Assembly: GCF_000733775.1 (NCBI RefSeq)
Contig: NZ_JPOE01000002.1
Span: forward strand, 1,054,001-1,118,000
Direction of reading: 5' to 3'
Origin: Thiomonas sp. FB-Cd
GTDB lineage: Bacteria > Pseudomonadota > Gammaproteobacteria > Burkholderiales > Burkholderiaceae_C
Length of the DNA: 64,000 nt
The notes beneath the pieces are model-generated. The model saw only the letters and a program-made list of their open reading frames with translations, ran no database searches and was not told where the DNA came from. A program made the position numbers and the translations under genes. Below, piece by piece: positions 36,433-47,503 of this stretch. Position 1 is the stretch's first letter, and the number at the start of each line of letters is the position of its first letter.

Positions 36433-36630
36433 ACACATGTGTGCCCGCACTGCGGGCATACGGCGCCGCGCGACCAGAACAGCGCAATGGTGGTTCTCAT
36501 CGACGCGCACAACACGCAGGACGCGCCTGGGACGGGCGTGGCGGCGAGACCCAAACCTCTGACCCGGCAACGGGGCAAGTCCAGGTCTGTGACCCGCGAA
36601 ACCCCCACGACAGCGCCGTCAGGCGCTTAG
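36433..36630 (+). pseudogene. tnpB: TnpB C-terminal remnant (second zinc knuckle to tail)
   Basis: The frame THVCPHCGHTAPRDQNSAM through GTGVAARPKPLTRQRGKSRS to SGA matches the end of the TnpB at 3-776 almost residue for residue. Everything before the second zinc knuckle is missing. The right end that follows is intact, so the guide-RNA scaffold may have outlived the nuclease. Confidence 0.8.
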
Positions 36631-36646
36631 TGGCGGGAGAGTTCAT
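36604..36646 (+). repeat. IS605-type right end (copy 3)
   Basis: The same hairpin and GGCGGGAGAGTTCAT ending as at 751-792, virtually unchanged. The bases beyond TTCAT are vapC coding sequence, in frame from the first base. Confidence 0.75.
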
Positions 36647-36856
36647 ACCATCCCGGTGCTGCCGCTGGATCGTCCGGCTGACGCCGAATATGGCGGCATC
36701 CGCGCAGAGCTCGAAGCGGCTGGCCAGCCTATCGGCATGAATGATCTGCTGATCGCTGCGCACGCCCGTGCGCTGGGCCTCACGCTTGTCACGGACAACA
36801 CGCGCGAATTCGGCCGCATCCGTGGCCTCAGCGTCCAGAACTGGCTGGAAAGATAG
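36647..36856 (+). pseudogene. vapC: VapC-type PIN toxin, C-terminal fragment
   Basis: Immediately after the right end the frame reads TIPVLPLDRPADAEYGGIRAELE, IGMNDLLIAAHARALGLTLVTDNTREF and ends GLSVQNWLER. This is the second half of a VapC ribonuclease, including the conserved NDLLIAAHA acidic segment and TDNTREF. The N-terminal half with the first catalytic Asp and any vapB antitoxin gene are missing on this side. The fragment is clean to its stop, so the breakage is not ancient. Confidence 0.82.
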
Positions 36857-36934
36857 ATGGGCTATCCACGATCCAATTGGAGGCCTCTCCGCAATCGAAA
36901 ATCATGCACCACCACGGACGGGGGCCAGCTCGCA

Positions 36935-37330
36935 TCAACGATCGTTTGCAGGACTGGCAAGATGCGACCACGCGATAGAGGGGCAGGAGAGCAACGACGG
37001 AGGTTGTCGGAGAAGACCCGGCAAACTTGAGTTGACGGACAGCGATCGCCGACGCAGGGCACGCCATGCGCTATGCGTCGCCTTCGCCATCCCCAAGGAC
37101 ACCTCCAGGCAACGCTCGGCCTCCGCCAGTACATCCGCGTCGACGCGACCAAAGACTGGCCCGATCTTGTCGCGCAGGATCGATAGGTCCTTTTTGCGGC
37201 GGCATGAACGGCGCCTTGGCGCCAATCCGCGAACGGTCAAGCAGGTCCTCAACCTTGCCCGCGTCGGTGCCAATGCGCGCGCCCGCATCCAGGCCCAGGC
37301 GCACGCCGTTCGGGGAGCTGTGTGAGCACG
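36935..37330 (-). pseudogene. Degraded gene, possibly a PemK/MazF-like toxin
   Basis: The minus strand has two overlapping frames that together read PNGVRLGLDAGARIGTDAG and then KKDLSILRDKIGPVFGRVDADVLAEAERCLEVSLGMA. The second part resembles the C-terminal end of PemK/MazF toxins (a Lys/Arg stretch, IG, then a short helix before LG). A frameshift is needed near 37190 and no start is visible. The identification is by eye and could be wrong. Confidence 0.3.
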
Positions 37331-37396
37331 AACGATCCGGGGTTGTTTGCGCCGATCGTGGAAGCCGGGTGTGCCCGCGATGCCGAATCAGCATGC

Positions 37397-37485
37397 GTGG
37401 CGGCCAGACCCAAACCGGCACGCCGGCAACGTGGCAAGTCCAGGTTCCTGGCCCGCGAAGCCCCCATCACAACGCCCTGTATTGA
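37397..37485 (+). pseudogene. TnpB tail remnant without an intact right end
   Basis: VAARPKPARRQRGKSRFLAREAPITTP matches the tail of the TnpB proteins in this window (VAARPKPLPRQRGKSKSVTRETPTTAP). The hairpin and GAGAGTTCAT ending are decayed. It shows that this region received more than one insertion of the family. Confidence 0.6.
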
Positions 37486-37575
37486 GCGACGGGCGCGTGG
37501 GTTTTCTGCCCAAGCACCGGCGCAACAGTACTATTGCGGCCGACCATCCTCGACCACCGTCTCCACGCAAACCCG

Positions 37576-37992
37576 ATGCACCCGCGGTCCTTCAGGCCAC
37601 AGCTGTCCCCCTTCGCGCAACGACGACCTTGGCGTGCAGGTTGGGGCTTGGCATGGCTGGCCTTGCTTTGGCAAACGTTGTTGCCGCTGGCGCCAGCCGC
37701 GGTCGCAGCGCAAAGCCAAGGGGTGGAGGTGCCCTATTGCCACACGCTGCAAGCGGGCCCGAACGCAGGCCCGGGCCTGCCTGACCACACCAAACTCCGC
37801 TTCATCTCGCTGTCCGGCGCGGCGCTTTTAAGCTACACAGGTTTGCACACGGCGGGACCTGCGCCCGCAGTCCCGCACACGTGGGCCCCCGTCCACGCCC
37901 AGCGCGCTGCTCGCGCGCCCACATTGAGGCCGATACGGCAATCGTCCGCGCTCTTGCGGCCGCCTTGCCGGGCCCCGCCCTCTCGCGTCTGA
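37576..37992 (+). CDS. DUF2946-like exported protein
   Basis: A 138-residue protein with a long hydrophobic N-terminal segment after a basic start (WGLAWLALLWQTLLPLAPAAVAA), then PYCHTL. The size, the CH-type motif after the signal segment and the position directly before a copper-type TonB receptor resemble DUF2946 proteins, which often accompany metal uptake genes. Its molecular role is not known. The C-terminal third is Arg/Pro-rich. Confidence 0.5.
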   Translation: MHPRSFRPQLSPFAQRRPWRAGWGLAWLALLWQTLLPLAPAAVAAQSQGVEVPYCHTLQAGPNAGPGLPDHTKLRFISLSGAALLSYTGLHTAGPAPAVPHTWAPVHAQRAARAPTLRPIRQSSALLRPPCRAPPSRV

Positions 37993-38174
37993 AGTTCGTC
38001 CGGCAGATCCCGCGCAACCCAAGCGCGGCTTCTGGCCGGATCGTCTAGCGCGATGCACGCTCAGGCGTGTGTTGCGCATCGCCACACCCCGCACCCCCGC
38101 GTCCAGCGTCGGCATGAAGCCACGCCAACGGACCCGGTGTGCAAACCATGACTTCGACCGAGAGCAAACCCATC

Positions 38175-40382
38175 ATGCATCGAATTGCCATGCAATGCTT
38201 GGCGCTGGCCGTCTTACCTGCCACCGCATTTGCGCAAACCGCAGCGCAGCTCCCCCTCATCACCGTCACCAGCACGCCCAGCAGCCTGCCCTGGCGCACC
38301 TGGCTGCGCGACAGCGATTTGACCGCCCGCCGCGCCGCCACCAATGACACCGCGAGCCTGCTCCTGGGCATTCCGGGGCTGTCCGTCAACGCCGCTGGCG
38401 GGGCCTCGGGCCTGCCGCAGTTCGACGGCCTGTCGGATGACAACCTCAATATCCAGCTCGACGGCATGGGGCTGATTGCCAGTTGCCCCAACCACATGAA
38501 CCCCGTGCTGTCCTACGCCTCGCCCAGCCAGGTCGAGTCCATCACCGTCTATCCGGGCGTGGTGCCGGTGTCGGTGGGCGGAGACGCCATCGGCGGGGCC
38601 ATCGATGTCAAGACCAATCCGCCGCGCTTTGCCCCACTGGGGCAGACGAGCATCGCTGGCGGTGAGGCCAGCGGCGGTTACGCCAGCAACGGCAACGCCC
38701 GCAGTCTGGGGCTGGGCGCCTACTACGGCACGCACGCGTTCTCCATCCGCTACGACGGCTCCATCACCAAGGCCGACGACTACGCCGCTGGCGGCAACTT
38801 CAAGACGCTCACCGCCACGGGACGTCCTGGCGTGAGCCTGGGCCGCGACGTGGTGGGCTCCACGGCCTACGACGTGCGCAATCACAACCTGGGGTTCGCG
38901 TGGAAGGGCAGTGAGCAGTTGCTCGAACTCGGTCTGGGCTATCAGGAGGTGCCGTATCAGCTCTACCCCAACCAGCGCATGGACATGCTGGGCAACACCG
39001 AAAAGCGCGTGAATTTGCACTGGCTGCGCAACTTCGCATGGGGCAGTCTGGACGCACGGGTCTATCACGAGTCGGTCGATCACCACATGAATTTCGGCAA
39101 CGACAAGCAGTACCTGTACGGTACCGCCCCCGGCATGCCGATGACCACCCAAAGCCACACCACCGGTGCCAAGCTCAAGGCCAGCCTTGAGCTGTCGCCG
39201 CAGGACGTGCTGCGCACCGGGCTGGACTATCAGCGCTACCGACTGGAAGATTGGTGGGCGCCGTCAGGCACCGGCGTGATGGCCCCCAACGCCTTCCTCA
39301 ACGTCGATGATGGCCGGCGTGATCGGGTTGGCCTCTGGGCAGAATGGCAAACGCAACTGGCGACGTCGTGGCAGGTGCTCAGCGGCCTGCGCGTGGAGCA
39401 AGTGCGCACCGACGCCGGACCGGTGCATGGCTACGCCAACAGCAACGGCATGGGCGTCATGATGAACAATCAACTGCGCGACGCCAACGCCTTCAACGCC
39501 AGCAGCCGCGCACGCACCGACACCAATGTCGACGCCTCGGTGCTGTCGCGCTGGACGCTCGGCCCCACGCAGGACATCGAGCTCGGCCTGGGCCACAGCG
39601 AGCGTTCGCCCAACCTCTACCAGCGCTATGTTTGGAGCACCTGGAGCATGGCCGCGGTGATGAACAATTTTGTCGGCGACGGCAACGGCTACATCGGCAG
39701 CCTCAACCTCAAGCCAGAGAAGGCCACGACGCTCAGCGCCAAATTCGACTGGCACGCCGTTGACCGCGCCTGGGCGTTCAGCGCCCAGCCGTTTTACACC
39801 CATGTGACCGACCACATCGACGCGGTACAGTGGAATCCGGCCACCAACGCTGCGGCGGCAACACTCACCAAAGACAAGTTCGTCATCCTCCAATACGTGA
39901 ACCAGACCGCACGGCTGTACGGTCTGGACCTCTCCGGAAAAATGCCGCTAGGGGCCAGCGTCATTGGCCAGCTCGGGCTGCAGGGCTTGGTCAATTACAC
40001 GCGCGGGGAGAACACCACCACGGGCGACAACCTCTACGCGATCATGCCGCTGAACACCCGCTTGTCCCTCACCCAGCACCTGGGCGATTGGAACAATGCG
40101 CTGGAGTGGGTGCTGGTGAAAGCCAAGACGCAGGTTTCTGCCATGCGCAATGAGATCCCAACGCCTGGCTATGGGCTGCTCAATCTCCGAGCCAGCTATG
40201 CCTGGAAGCAAGCGCGCGTGGACTTCGGGGTGGAAAACCTGTTGGACAAGCTCTACGCGCTGCCCACCGGTGGCGCCTATGTCGGTCAGGGCACGACCAT
40301 GTCGCTCAACGGCCTGCCATGGGGCATCGCCGTGCCCGGCCCCGGTCGCTCGGTCTATGCACGGGTAAGCGTGAAGTTCTGA
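38175..40382 (+). CDS. TonB-dependent outer-membrane receptor, OprC/NosA-like (copper)
   Basis: A 735-residue TonB-dependent receptor. A signal peptide (MHRIAMQCLALAVLPATAFAQ) is followed by ITVTSTP, a plug domain (DTASLLLGIPGLSVNAAGG, then QVESITVYPGVVPVSVGGDAIGGAIDV) and a 22-strand barrel ending in the aromatic SVYARVSVKF. The plug loop GLIASCPNHMNP contains a CxxxM pair as in OprC, where it binds copper. Copper is therefore the likely cargo, possibly for copper enzymes; that is a family-based inference. ATG 38175 is chosen for the signal peptide. Confidence 0.85.
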   Translation: MHRIAMQCLALAVLPATAFAQTAAQLPLITVTSTPSSLPWRTWLRDSDLTARRAATNDTASLLLGIPGLSVNAAGGASGLPQFDGLSDDNLNIQLDGMGLIASCPNHMNPVLSYASPSQVESITVYPGVVPVSVGGDAIGGAIDVKTNPPRFAPLGQTSIAGGEASGGYASNGNARSLGLGAYYGTHAFSIRYDGSITKADDYAAGGNFKTLTATGRPGVSLGRDVVGSTAYDVRNHNLGFAWKGSEQLLELGLGYQEVPYQLYPNQRMDMLGNTEKRVNLHWLRNFAWGSLDARVYHESVDHHMNFGNDKQYLYGTAPGMPMTTQSHTTGAKLKASLELSPQDVLRTGLDYQRYRLEDWWAPSGTGVMAPNAFLNVDDGRRDRVGLWAEWQTQLATSWQVLSGLRVEQVRTDAGPVHGYANSNGMGVMMNNQLRDANAFNASSRARTDTNVDASVLSRWTLGPTQDIELGLGHSERSPNLYQRYVWSTWSMAAVMNNFVGDGNGYIGSLNLKPEKATTLSAKFDWHAVDRAWAFSAQPFYTHVTDHIDAVQWNPATNAAAATLTKDKFVILQYVNQTARLYGLDLSGKMPLGASVIGQLGLQGLVNYTRGENTTTGDNLYAIMPLNTRLSLTQHLGDWNNALEWVLVKAKTQVSAMRNEIPTPGYGLLNLRASYAWKQARVDFGVENLLDKLYALPTGGAYVGQGTTMSLNGLPWGIAVPGPGRSVYARVSVKF

Positions 40383-40683
40383 TCGCGCCACGCGCATCCC
40401 AACGGGGCAGACCTGCCGCAAGCGCGGCGGGTCTCGGGGGCTGGCGAACGCCCTCACCGTCCATCGATTGGGCACCGAATCGGTGATATCGACGGCGCCT
40501 CGCACGCGCTCGATCAGACTGTTGAGTCCGTGACCCAGCGAGGCGTCGCCTTGGGAAGGCCCATGCAGCCGACGCCACGCACGCGCCCATGGCTTTGTGC
40601 GCGCCCTTGCCGTGCCCGGATCGCAGTGCCCCGCTCGACACCCCGGCCGCGCAGCGTGCCGCACCCCTCACCACACGCTTGCG
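40383..40683. other. Intergenic stretch without a supported gene
   Basis: No frame here resembles a protein family. GC-rich, Arg-rich frames occur on both strands. It separates the TonB receptor from the truncated GlcG-like copy. Confidence 0.5.
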
Positions 40684-40957
40684 TCAAAACGCCAGGCCGC
40701 CCTCGATGGCCGCGATGCCAGCCTTGGCGCAGGTGTCGTTGTTGGCGCCATTTGGCGCACCGGACATCCCGTTGGCGCCAACGCGCTGCCCGCCGGCTTC
40801 AATGGGCATGCCGCCACCAATGACCACGACCCCCGGCAGATGCACGATCGCCTCGTCGGCAGAACCCGGCTTCACGGCGCGCCCGGCAATGCTTGTCGTG
40901 GACTCCCGCCAGCTTGCCGCCGTGCGCGCCTTGCCAATTGCTGCGTCCACCGTGTGC
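40684..40957 (-). pseudogene. Truncated GlcG/heme-binding-family gene, copy A
   Basis: TVDAAIGKARTAASWRESTTS, PGSADEAIVHLPGVVVIGGG and ending CAKAGIAAIEGGLAF match the C-terminal 90 residues of the full-length gene at 50953-51468. The N-terminal part and signal peptide are missing and the upstream bases belong to other fragments. The frame is intact to its stop. Confidence 0.8.
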
Positions 40958-41020
40958 GCGCCACACCGGCGGCCTCGCCCACGGCGCCGCAGCGCCCGAG
41001 GCACCAGGCAGGAGCCCGGT

Positions 41021-41422
41021 CGGCGAGTGCGGCAGAAGGCCGGACTCAACCGGGAAATCCTCTCGGCGGCGTTCGGCATGGCGCATCCGATGCTCGCGTA
41101 CAAAGCGGAAGAAGCGGGTACGCGACTGCACCTGAGCCATACGCGCCAACTCAAACCGTCGCAGCGATGCTCGGCCTGTTGGGAACTTGTCCCCAAGACC
41201 CTTGCCGAGCGCATGCATGTCTGCCCGCACTGCGGGCACGTCATGCCGCGCGACCGCAACAGCGCGTTGGTGGTTCTCATCGACGCCCATGCAGCGCAGG
41301 AAATCCCTTTTCGGGACACACCTGGGACGGGCGTGGCGGCGAGACCCGAACCTCGGCCACCGCAACGCGGCAAGTCCAGGTCCTTGACCCGCGAAACCCC
41401 CGCTACAGCGCTACGCGGCTAG
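41021..41422 (+). pseudogene. tnpB: TnpB C-terminal half remnant
   Basis: The frame RQKAGLNREILSAAFGMAHPM through CSACWELVPKTLAERMHVC to CGHVMPRDRNSALVVLIDAH and the basic tail is a clear relative of the TnpB at 3-776. The N-terminal half, including the first catalytic Asp, is missing; upstream the frame runs into antisense glcG-like DNA. The right end follows. Confidence 0.8.
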
Positions 41423-41438
41423 CGGCGGGAGAGTTCAT
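41400..41438 (+). repeat. IS605-type right end (copy 4)
   Basis: CCGCTA at 41400-41405 pairs with TAGCGG, with a looser inner stem, followed by GCGGCGGGAGAGTTCAT. The first base beyond TTCAT is 12 bases from the stop codon of the antitoxin gene on the other strand. Confidence 0.72.
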
Positions 41439-41450
41439 CAGCGGGTGCCA

Positions 41451-41708
41451 TTATCGTGCTGCGCCTGGCGGCTGCCATGTATCGCCTGCGACCGGCTCAG
41501 CGTCCGGGCTAGCCTCCAGCCAGGCGTCGAACGCCGTGAGATCACCACGGCTACGCCGCTGCGCGAAATAAGCGCTCGTCTTGAGCGCTGACACCTTTTC
41601 GGCAATGGCCGTCACAAAAAACTGGTTCATCGAGACATGCTCATCGAGCGCCACTTTCTTGGCGTACTCCATGAGCGAATCCGGCACGCGCAAGGCATAG
41701 TTGGCCAT
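41451..41708 (-). CDS. HicB/CopG-like antitoxin of a PIN module
   Basis: An 85-residue protein with ribbon-helix-helix style: YALRVPDSLMEYAKKVALDEHVSMNQFFVTAIAEKVSAL, the usual pattern of small DNA-binding antitoxins, then a polar tail. It starts on the last base of the upstream PIN gene's stop (TGATG), so the toxin comes first in this operon. The IS605-type right end lies 12 bases beyond its stop. Confidence 0.8.
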   Translation of the reverse strand: MANYALRVPDSLMEYAKKVALDEHVSMNQFFVTAIAEKVSALKTSAYFAQRRSRGDLTAFDAWLEASPDAEPVAGDTWQPPGAAR

Positions 41709-42142
41709 CAGAATCTCTCCAGTTGAAGGGTTTGCAAAAAGGCTCCGGGCGCGAGGACCGGAAGGCCAAACCGATGAGCGGGCACGAAATCGCGCCCATT
41801 GAGTGTGATCAGCGCATCGGCCCGGCCATTGAGCGCGGTTTCCAACACCATCTCATCGGCGGCATCGCGGAGCTGCGGCCGCCAGAGAAAGAACAACTCC
41901 ACAGGTTCGGCCAGCAGGCAGAACGCGTCCAGGAAAGCCTCCACCATCGGTGCCGTCCTGTGACTCGCAGCGAGCTGCTCCGGGCGCGCGAGCACGGCCT
42001 CATACTCAAGCACCAGGGGCACCGATGCCAGCGCCAACAATTGGCCCTCACGCATCGCGCGCAGTACGGCGAACGATGCGCCAAGGCGACTGCGTGATGC
42101 AGCGACCAAGACGTTGGTATCGAGCACGACGCGCTTTTTCAT
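41708..42142 (-). CDS. PIN-domain toxin (COG1569-type)
   Basis: A 144-residue PIN-domain ribonuclease. The first catalytic Asp is in VVLDTNVLVAASRS; later acids are in LRDAADEMVLETALNGRADALITLNGRDF. This matches the putative toxin component family of PIN proteins paired with small RHH antitoxins. ATG 42142 begins directly before the first strand; the upstream in-frame extension is not family-like. The module looks intact. Confidence 0.85.
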   Translation of the reverse strand: MKKRVVLDTNVLVAASRSRLGASFAVLRAMREGQLLALASVPLVLEYEAVLARPEQLAASHRTAPMVEAFLDAFCLLAEPVELFFLWRPQLRDAADEMVLETALNGRADALITLNGRDFVPAHRFGLPVLAPGAFLQTLQLERF

Positions 42143-42241
42143 ACTGCCGATGATATAAGAAGAAGGATCTGTTTGCCCAAAGTGCAACCCACCAGCGCCA
42201 CTCGGCAGGCATGGTCACTGCCTCAGCACGGCGCCTCGCCA

Positions 42242-42525
42242 TCAAAATGCCAGGTCGCCCTCCATGGCCGCGATGCCGGCCTTGGCGCAGGTGTCATTGT
42301 TGGCGCCATTTGGCCCCATTTGGCGCCCCCGACACCCCGTTGGCGCCAACACGCTGCCCGCCGGCATCAATGGGCATGCCGCCGCCAATGACCACGACCC
42401 CCGGCAGATGCACGATCGCCTCGTCGGCAGAACCCGGCTTCATGGCGCGCCCGGCAATGCTTGTCGTCGACTCTCTCCAGCTTGCCGCCGTGCGCGCCTT
42501 GCCAATGGCCGCATCCAAGGTGTGC
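42242..42525 (-). pseudogene. Truncated, frameshifted GlcG/heme-binding-family gene, copy B
   Basis: LDAAIGKARTAASWRESTTSI and HLPGVVVIGGGMPIDAGGQRVGANGVSGAPNG match the gene at 50953-51468, but an extra CATTTGGC-containing stretch near 42307-42325 shifts the frame before the final CAKAGIAA. Copies A and B share the same foreign bases upstream of the truncation (about 42526-42545 and 40958-40990), so truncation came before duplication. Confidence 0.75.
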
Positions 42526-44901
<2,376 letters not shown>

Positions 44902-44905
<4 letters not shown>

Positions 44906-45195
44906 CCCGCTGGCAGGCCAAGCCGGAGGAGCCGGACGCCTTGCTCAAGGAGGCGGCACGCCGCAGCGAGCGCCACCGCCGTGGCCAGGATCAAGGCGAA
45001 GCGTCGGTGGCGCACCTCCTGGCGCAAATTGGCGTCCTGGGCTGGATCATCGTCGTGCCCACGCTGCTGGGCCTGTTCGCCGGGCGCTGGCTTGACCGGA
45101 TCGTCGGCTCCGGGCTGTTTTTCACGGCCCCCTTGCTCATGCTCGGACTGGCGTTGGGTTGCTGGTCAGCCTGGAAATGGATGCACAGCGCATGA
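44902..45195 (+). CDS. atpQ: N-ATPase AtpQ (AtpI-like membrane protein)
   Basis: A 97-residue protein with a charged N-terminal half and two membrane segments (IGVLGWIIVVPTLLGLFAG and GLFFTAPLLMLGLALGCWSAW), as in AtpQ/AtpI proteins thought to help assemble the c ring or bind cations. It overlaps atpC and atpR by ATGA on each side, so it is translationally coupled. Confidence 0.85.
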
Positions 45196-45497
45196 ACTTC
45201 GGGGCCATCACCATGCTGAGCGCCTTGCCCATGCCGCTTGCGCTGGCCGCGCATGGGCTCGCCGGGGTGCTGCTCGGCGTCGTGTATTTCCGCGCCCTGT
45301 GGTGGAACGTGCAGTTGATGGGGCACGGCGGGCGCACGGCGGCAGCCATCGGTCTGATGATCGGCCGCCTGGCTCTGATGATCGGGGCGCTGGGCCTTGC
45401 CAGTCGTGACGGCGCGCTGCCTTTGCTGTTGATGGCCCTGGGCGTGCTCGCAGGGCGTGCCTTCGTCGTGCGCAGGTTGCGGCGGGCTCCAGCATGA
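45192..45497 (+). CDS. atpR: N-ATPase AtpR membrane protein
   Basis: A 101-residue protein with three hydrophobic segments. The pattern GVLLGVVYFRALWWNVQLM with a later GLMIGRLALMIGALGL is usual for AtpR of N-ATPases, a small membrane protein found only in this operon type. ATG 45192 overlaps the atpQ stop; an upstream start would lie deep within atpQ. Confidence 0.85.
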   Translation: MNFGAITMLSALPMPLALAAHGLAGVLLGVVYFRALWWNVQLMGHGGRTAAAIGLMIGRLALMIGALGLASRDGALPLLLMALGVLAGRAFVVRRLRRAPA

Positions 45498-46198
45498 ACT
45501 CGCCTCTGCACAGCACCATCATGTTTCATCTCGGCCCGGTGCCGATTGCCTCAGCCGTGGTCGTCACCTGGGCAATCATGACGGTTCTCGTCCTGGGCAG
45601 CGTGCTGGCCACGCGCCGGCTTGCGCTCGTACCCTCGTCCATGCAGGCGCTGCTCGAGCTGATCGTGGACACCATGGACAGCCAGATCCGCGACACCATG
45701 CGCGCGCAGCCCGAGCCCTACCGCGCCTTCATCGGCACCCTCTTTGTCTTCATCTTCGTGGCCAACTGGTCAACGCTGGTGCCCGGCGTGGAGCCGCCCA
45801 CGGCCCACCTTGAAACCGACGCAGCGCTTGCGTTGCTCGTGTTCGTCGCGGTGATTTATTTCGGCATCCGCGCCAGCGGGGTCCGCGGCTATCTGGGCAC
45901 CTTCGCCTCGCCCAATCCCATCATGATCCCACTCAATTTCGTGGAAAGCCTGACGCGAACCTTTTCCCTGCTGGTGCGGCTGTTTGGAAACGTGATGAGC
46001 GGCATGTTCGTCATCGGCATCGTGCTCTCACTCGCCGGCCTTCTCGTGCCGGTTCCGCTGATGGCGCTCGATCTCCTCACAGGCGCGGTGCAGGCCTACA
46101 TCTTCGCCGTCCTTGCCATGGTCTTCATCGCCGGGGCGATCAGCGAAGGACAATCCAACCCGACATCTTCGGCCCCCAAAGGAAAGGACTCTCCTTGA
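45494..46198 (+). CDS. atpB: N-ATPase a subunit
   Basis: A 234-residue a subunit with about five or six spans. The essential Arg is in TFSLLVRLFGNVMSG, and the last long helix carries LLTGAVQAYIFAVLAMVFIAGAI. It overlaps atpR as ATGA. After its stop at 46198 the mobile tnpB element begins almost at once, and the next operon gene, atpE, starts 1.3 kb later. The last residues (SEGQSNPTSSAPKGKDSP) look native, so the protein is probably whole. Confidence 0.92.
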   Translation: MNSPLHSTIMFHLGPVPIASAVVVTWAIMTVLVLGSVLATRRLALVPSSMQALLELIVDTMDSQIRDTMRAQPEPYRAFIGTLFVFIFVANWSTLVPGVEPPTAHLETDAALALLVFVAVIYFGIRASGVRGYLGTFASPNPIMIPLNFVESLTRTFSLLVRLFGNVMSGMFVIGIVLSLAGLLVPVPLMALDLLTGAVQAYIFAVLAMVFIAGAISEGQSNPTSSAPKGKDSP

Positions 46199-47493
46199 CT
46201 GCTCCCCTCCCTAAAGGGAGAAGATTCCCACTTCACAGAGTCCAGCCCATGCCGCTTTACAGCGAGACGGGACTTACAGCCTCTCCATGGGCTGACACCG
46301 CAAGTCCTGCGGCCAATACGTTGCGCGCGGCGTTGATGTCGCGGTCGTGGGTCGTGCCACACTCTGGGCAAGCCCAGGTGCGCACGCACAGCGGCATCGT
46401 CGTCTTGGTGTGGCCGCACACCGAGCATCGCTTGCTGGATGGATACCAGCGATCGATGCCGATCAATGTGCGCCCGTACCACTGCGCCTTGTACTCGAGC
46501 TGCCTGACGAATTCCGCCCAGCTGGCGTCGCTGATGGATTTCGCCAGGCTGCGGTTGCGCTGCATGTTCGACACGGACAGCGTCTCGACGGCGATCACTT
46601 GGTTTTCGCTGATCAGTCGGGTCGAGAGCTTGTGCAGGAAGTCCCTGCGCGCGTCCGTGATGTGCGCATGCAGCGCAGCAACTTTCAACTTCAACTTCGC
46701 CCGGTTCTTCGATCCGAGCTTGGCTCGCGCCATGCGGCGCTGCCATTTCGCAAGTCCAGATTCGTTCTTGCGAAAGGTTTTCGGGGATGCGATCTTCTCG
46801 CCATTCGAGAGGACCGCGAAATGGGTGAGCCCCAGGTCGATGCCGACCCGCGACTCGACGGCTGGCTTGCTCGCCACGGCGTCGTCGCACAGCATCGAGG
46901 CGAAGTACCGACCGGCCGCATCCCTGGAGATGGTCACGGTCGTGAGCTTGGCCGCCTGTGGCAAGGTGCGCGACCAGCGGATGTCCAGCGGCGTGTCCAT
47001 CTTCGCCAGACGCAACTCGCGCCGGCCCGCGTCCCATCGGAATGCGCTGGTGGTGTACTCGGCCGCCTGCGGCCCGTCCTTGCGCTTGAAGGACGGGTAC
47101 CGGGCTCGCTTGGCGAAGAAGTTCGAGAACGCGGTGTTCAGGTGCCGCAGCGCCTGCTGCACGGGCACGCTGCTGACTTCGTTCAGCCACGCATGCTCGG
47201 GCGTCTTTTTCAGCGCAGTCAGCGCCGCGGAGGTTTCGTGGTAGCCCACGCGCTCTCGCCGCAGCATCCAGGCGTCGCTGCGCAGTCGCAGCATGTGGTT
47301 GTAAGCGAAGCGTGCGCACCCGAAGGTTCGAGCCAGTGCGTCAACTTGCTCGGGCGTCGGGTCGAAGCGAAAGCGATAGGCGCGCTTGACCTGCATGCTT
47401 CACATGCTATGCGTTTTCCGTGTAAATTGTCAACACAGCACCGATCTTCGATCGGCGCTCCTTTCCTCCCCGCCCTAAACGGCGGGGTTTCTC
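46199..47493 (-). mobile_element. IS1341-type (tnpB-only) element within the N-ATPase operon
   Basis: The element holds a tnpB on the minus strand and no tnpA. Its right end lies just after atpB (hairpin CTCCCT-AA-AGGGAG, 46207-46220) and its left end just before the atpE ribosome site (hairpin CCCCGCC-CTAAAC-GGCGGGG, 47468-47487). Such subterminal hairpins are usual for IS605-group elements without tnpA. Borders are estimated to within a few bases. It breaks the otherwise gap-free operon. Confidence 0.8.
46257..47396 (-). CDS. tnpB: TnpB nuclease (IS1341 type)
   Basis: A 379-residue, full-length TnpB. The N-terminus is KRAYRFRFDPTPEQVDALARTFGCARFAYNHML; catalytic acids are in RVGIDLGLTHFAVLSNG (Asp), VIAVETLSVSNM (Glu) and HDRDINAARN (Asp); the zinc finger is CSVCGHT with CPECGTT. 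It is unlike the TnpB at 7741 in length and sequence. It is transcribed against the ATPase operon. Its guide RNA would end in bases from the 3' end of atpB read antisense, and so could recognise an uninterrupted copy of this site. Confidence 0.92.
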   Translation of the reverse strand: MQVKRAYRFRFDPTPEQVDALARTFGCARFAYNHMLRLRSDAWMLRRERVGYHETSAALTALKKTPEHAWLNEVSSVPVQQALRHLNTAFSNFFAKRARYPSFKRKDGPQAAEYTTSAFRWDAGRRELRLAKMDTPLDIRWSRTLPQAAKLTTVTISRDAAGRYFASMLCDDAVASKPAVESRVGIDLGLTHFAVLSNGEKIASPKTFRKNESGLAKWQRRMARAKLGSKNRAKLKLKVAALHAHITDARRDFLHKLSTRLISENQVIAVETLSVSNMQRNRSLAKSISDASWAEFVRQLEYKAQWYGRTLIGIDRWYPSSKRCSVCGHTKTTMPLCVRTWACPECGTTHDRDINAARNVLAAGLAVSAHGEAVSPVSL

Positions 47494-47503
47494 GGAGCAA
47501 CGG

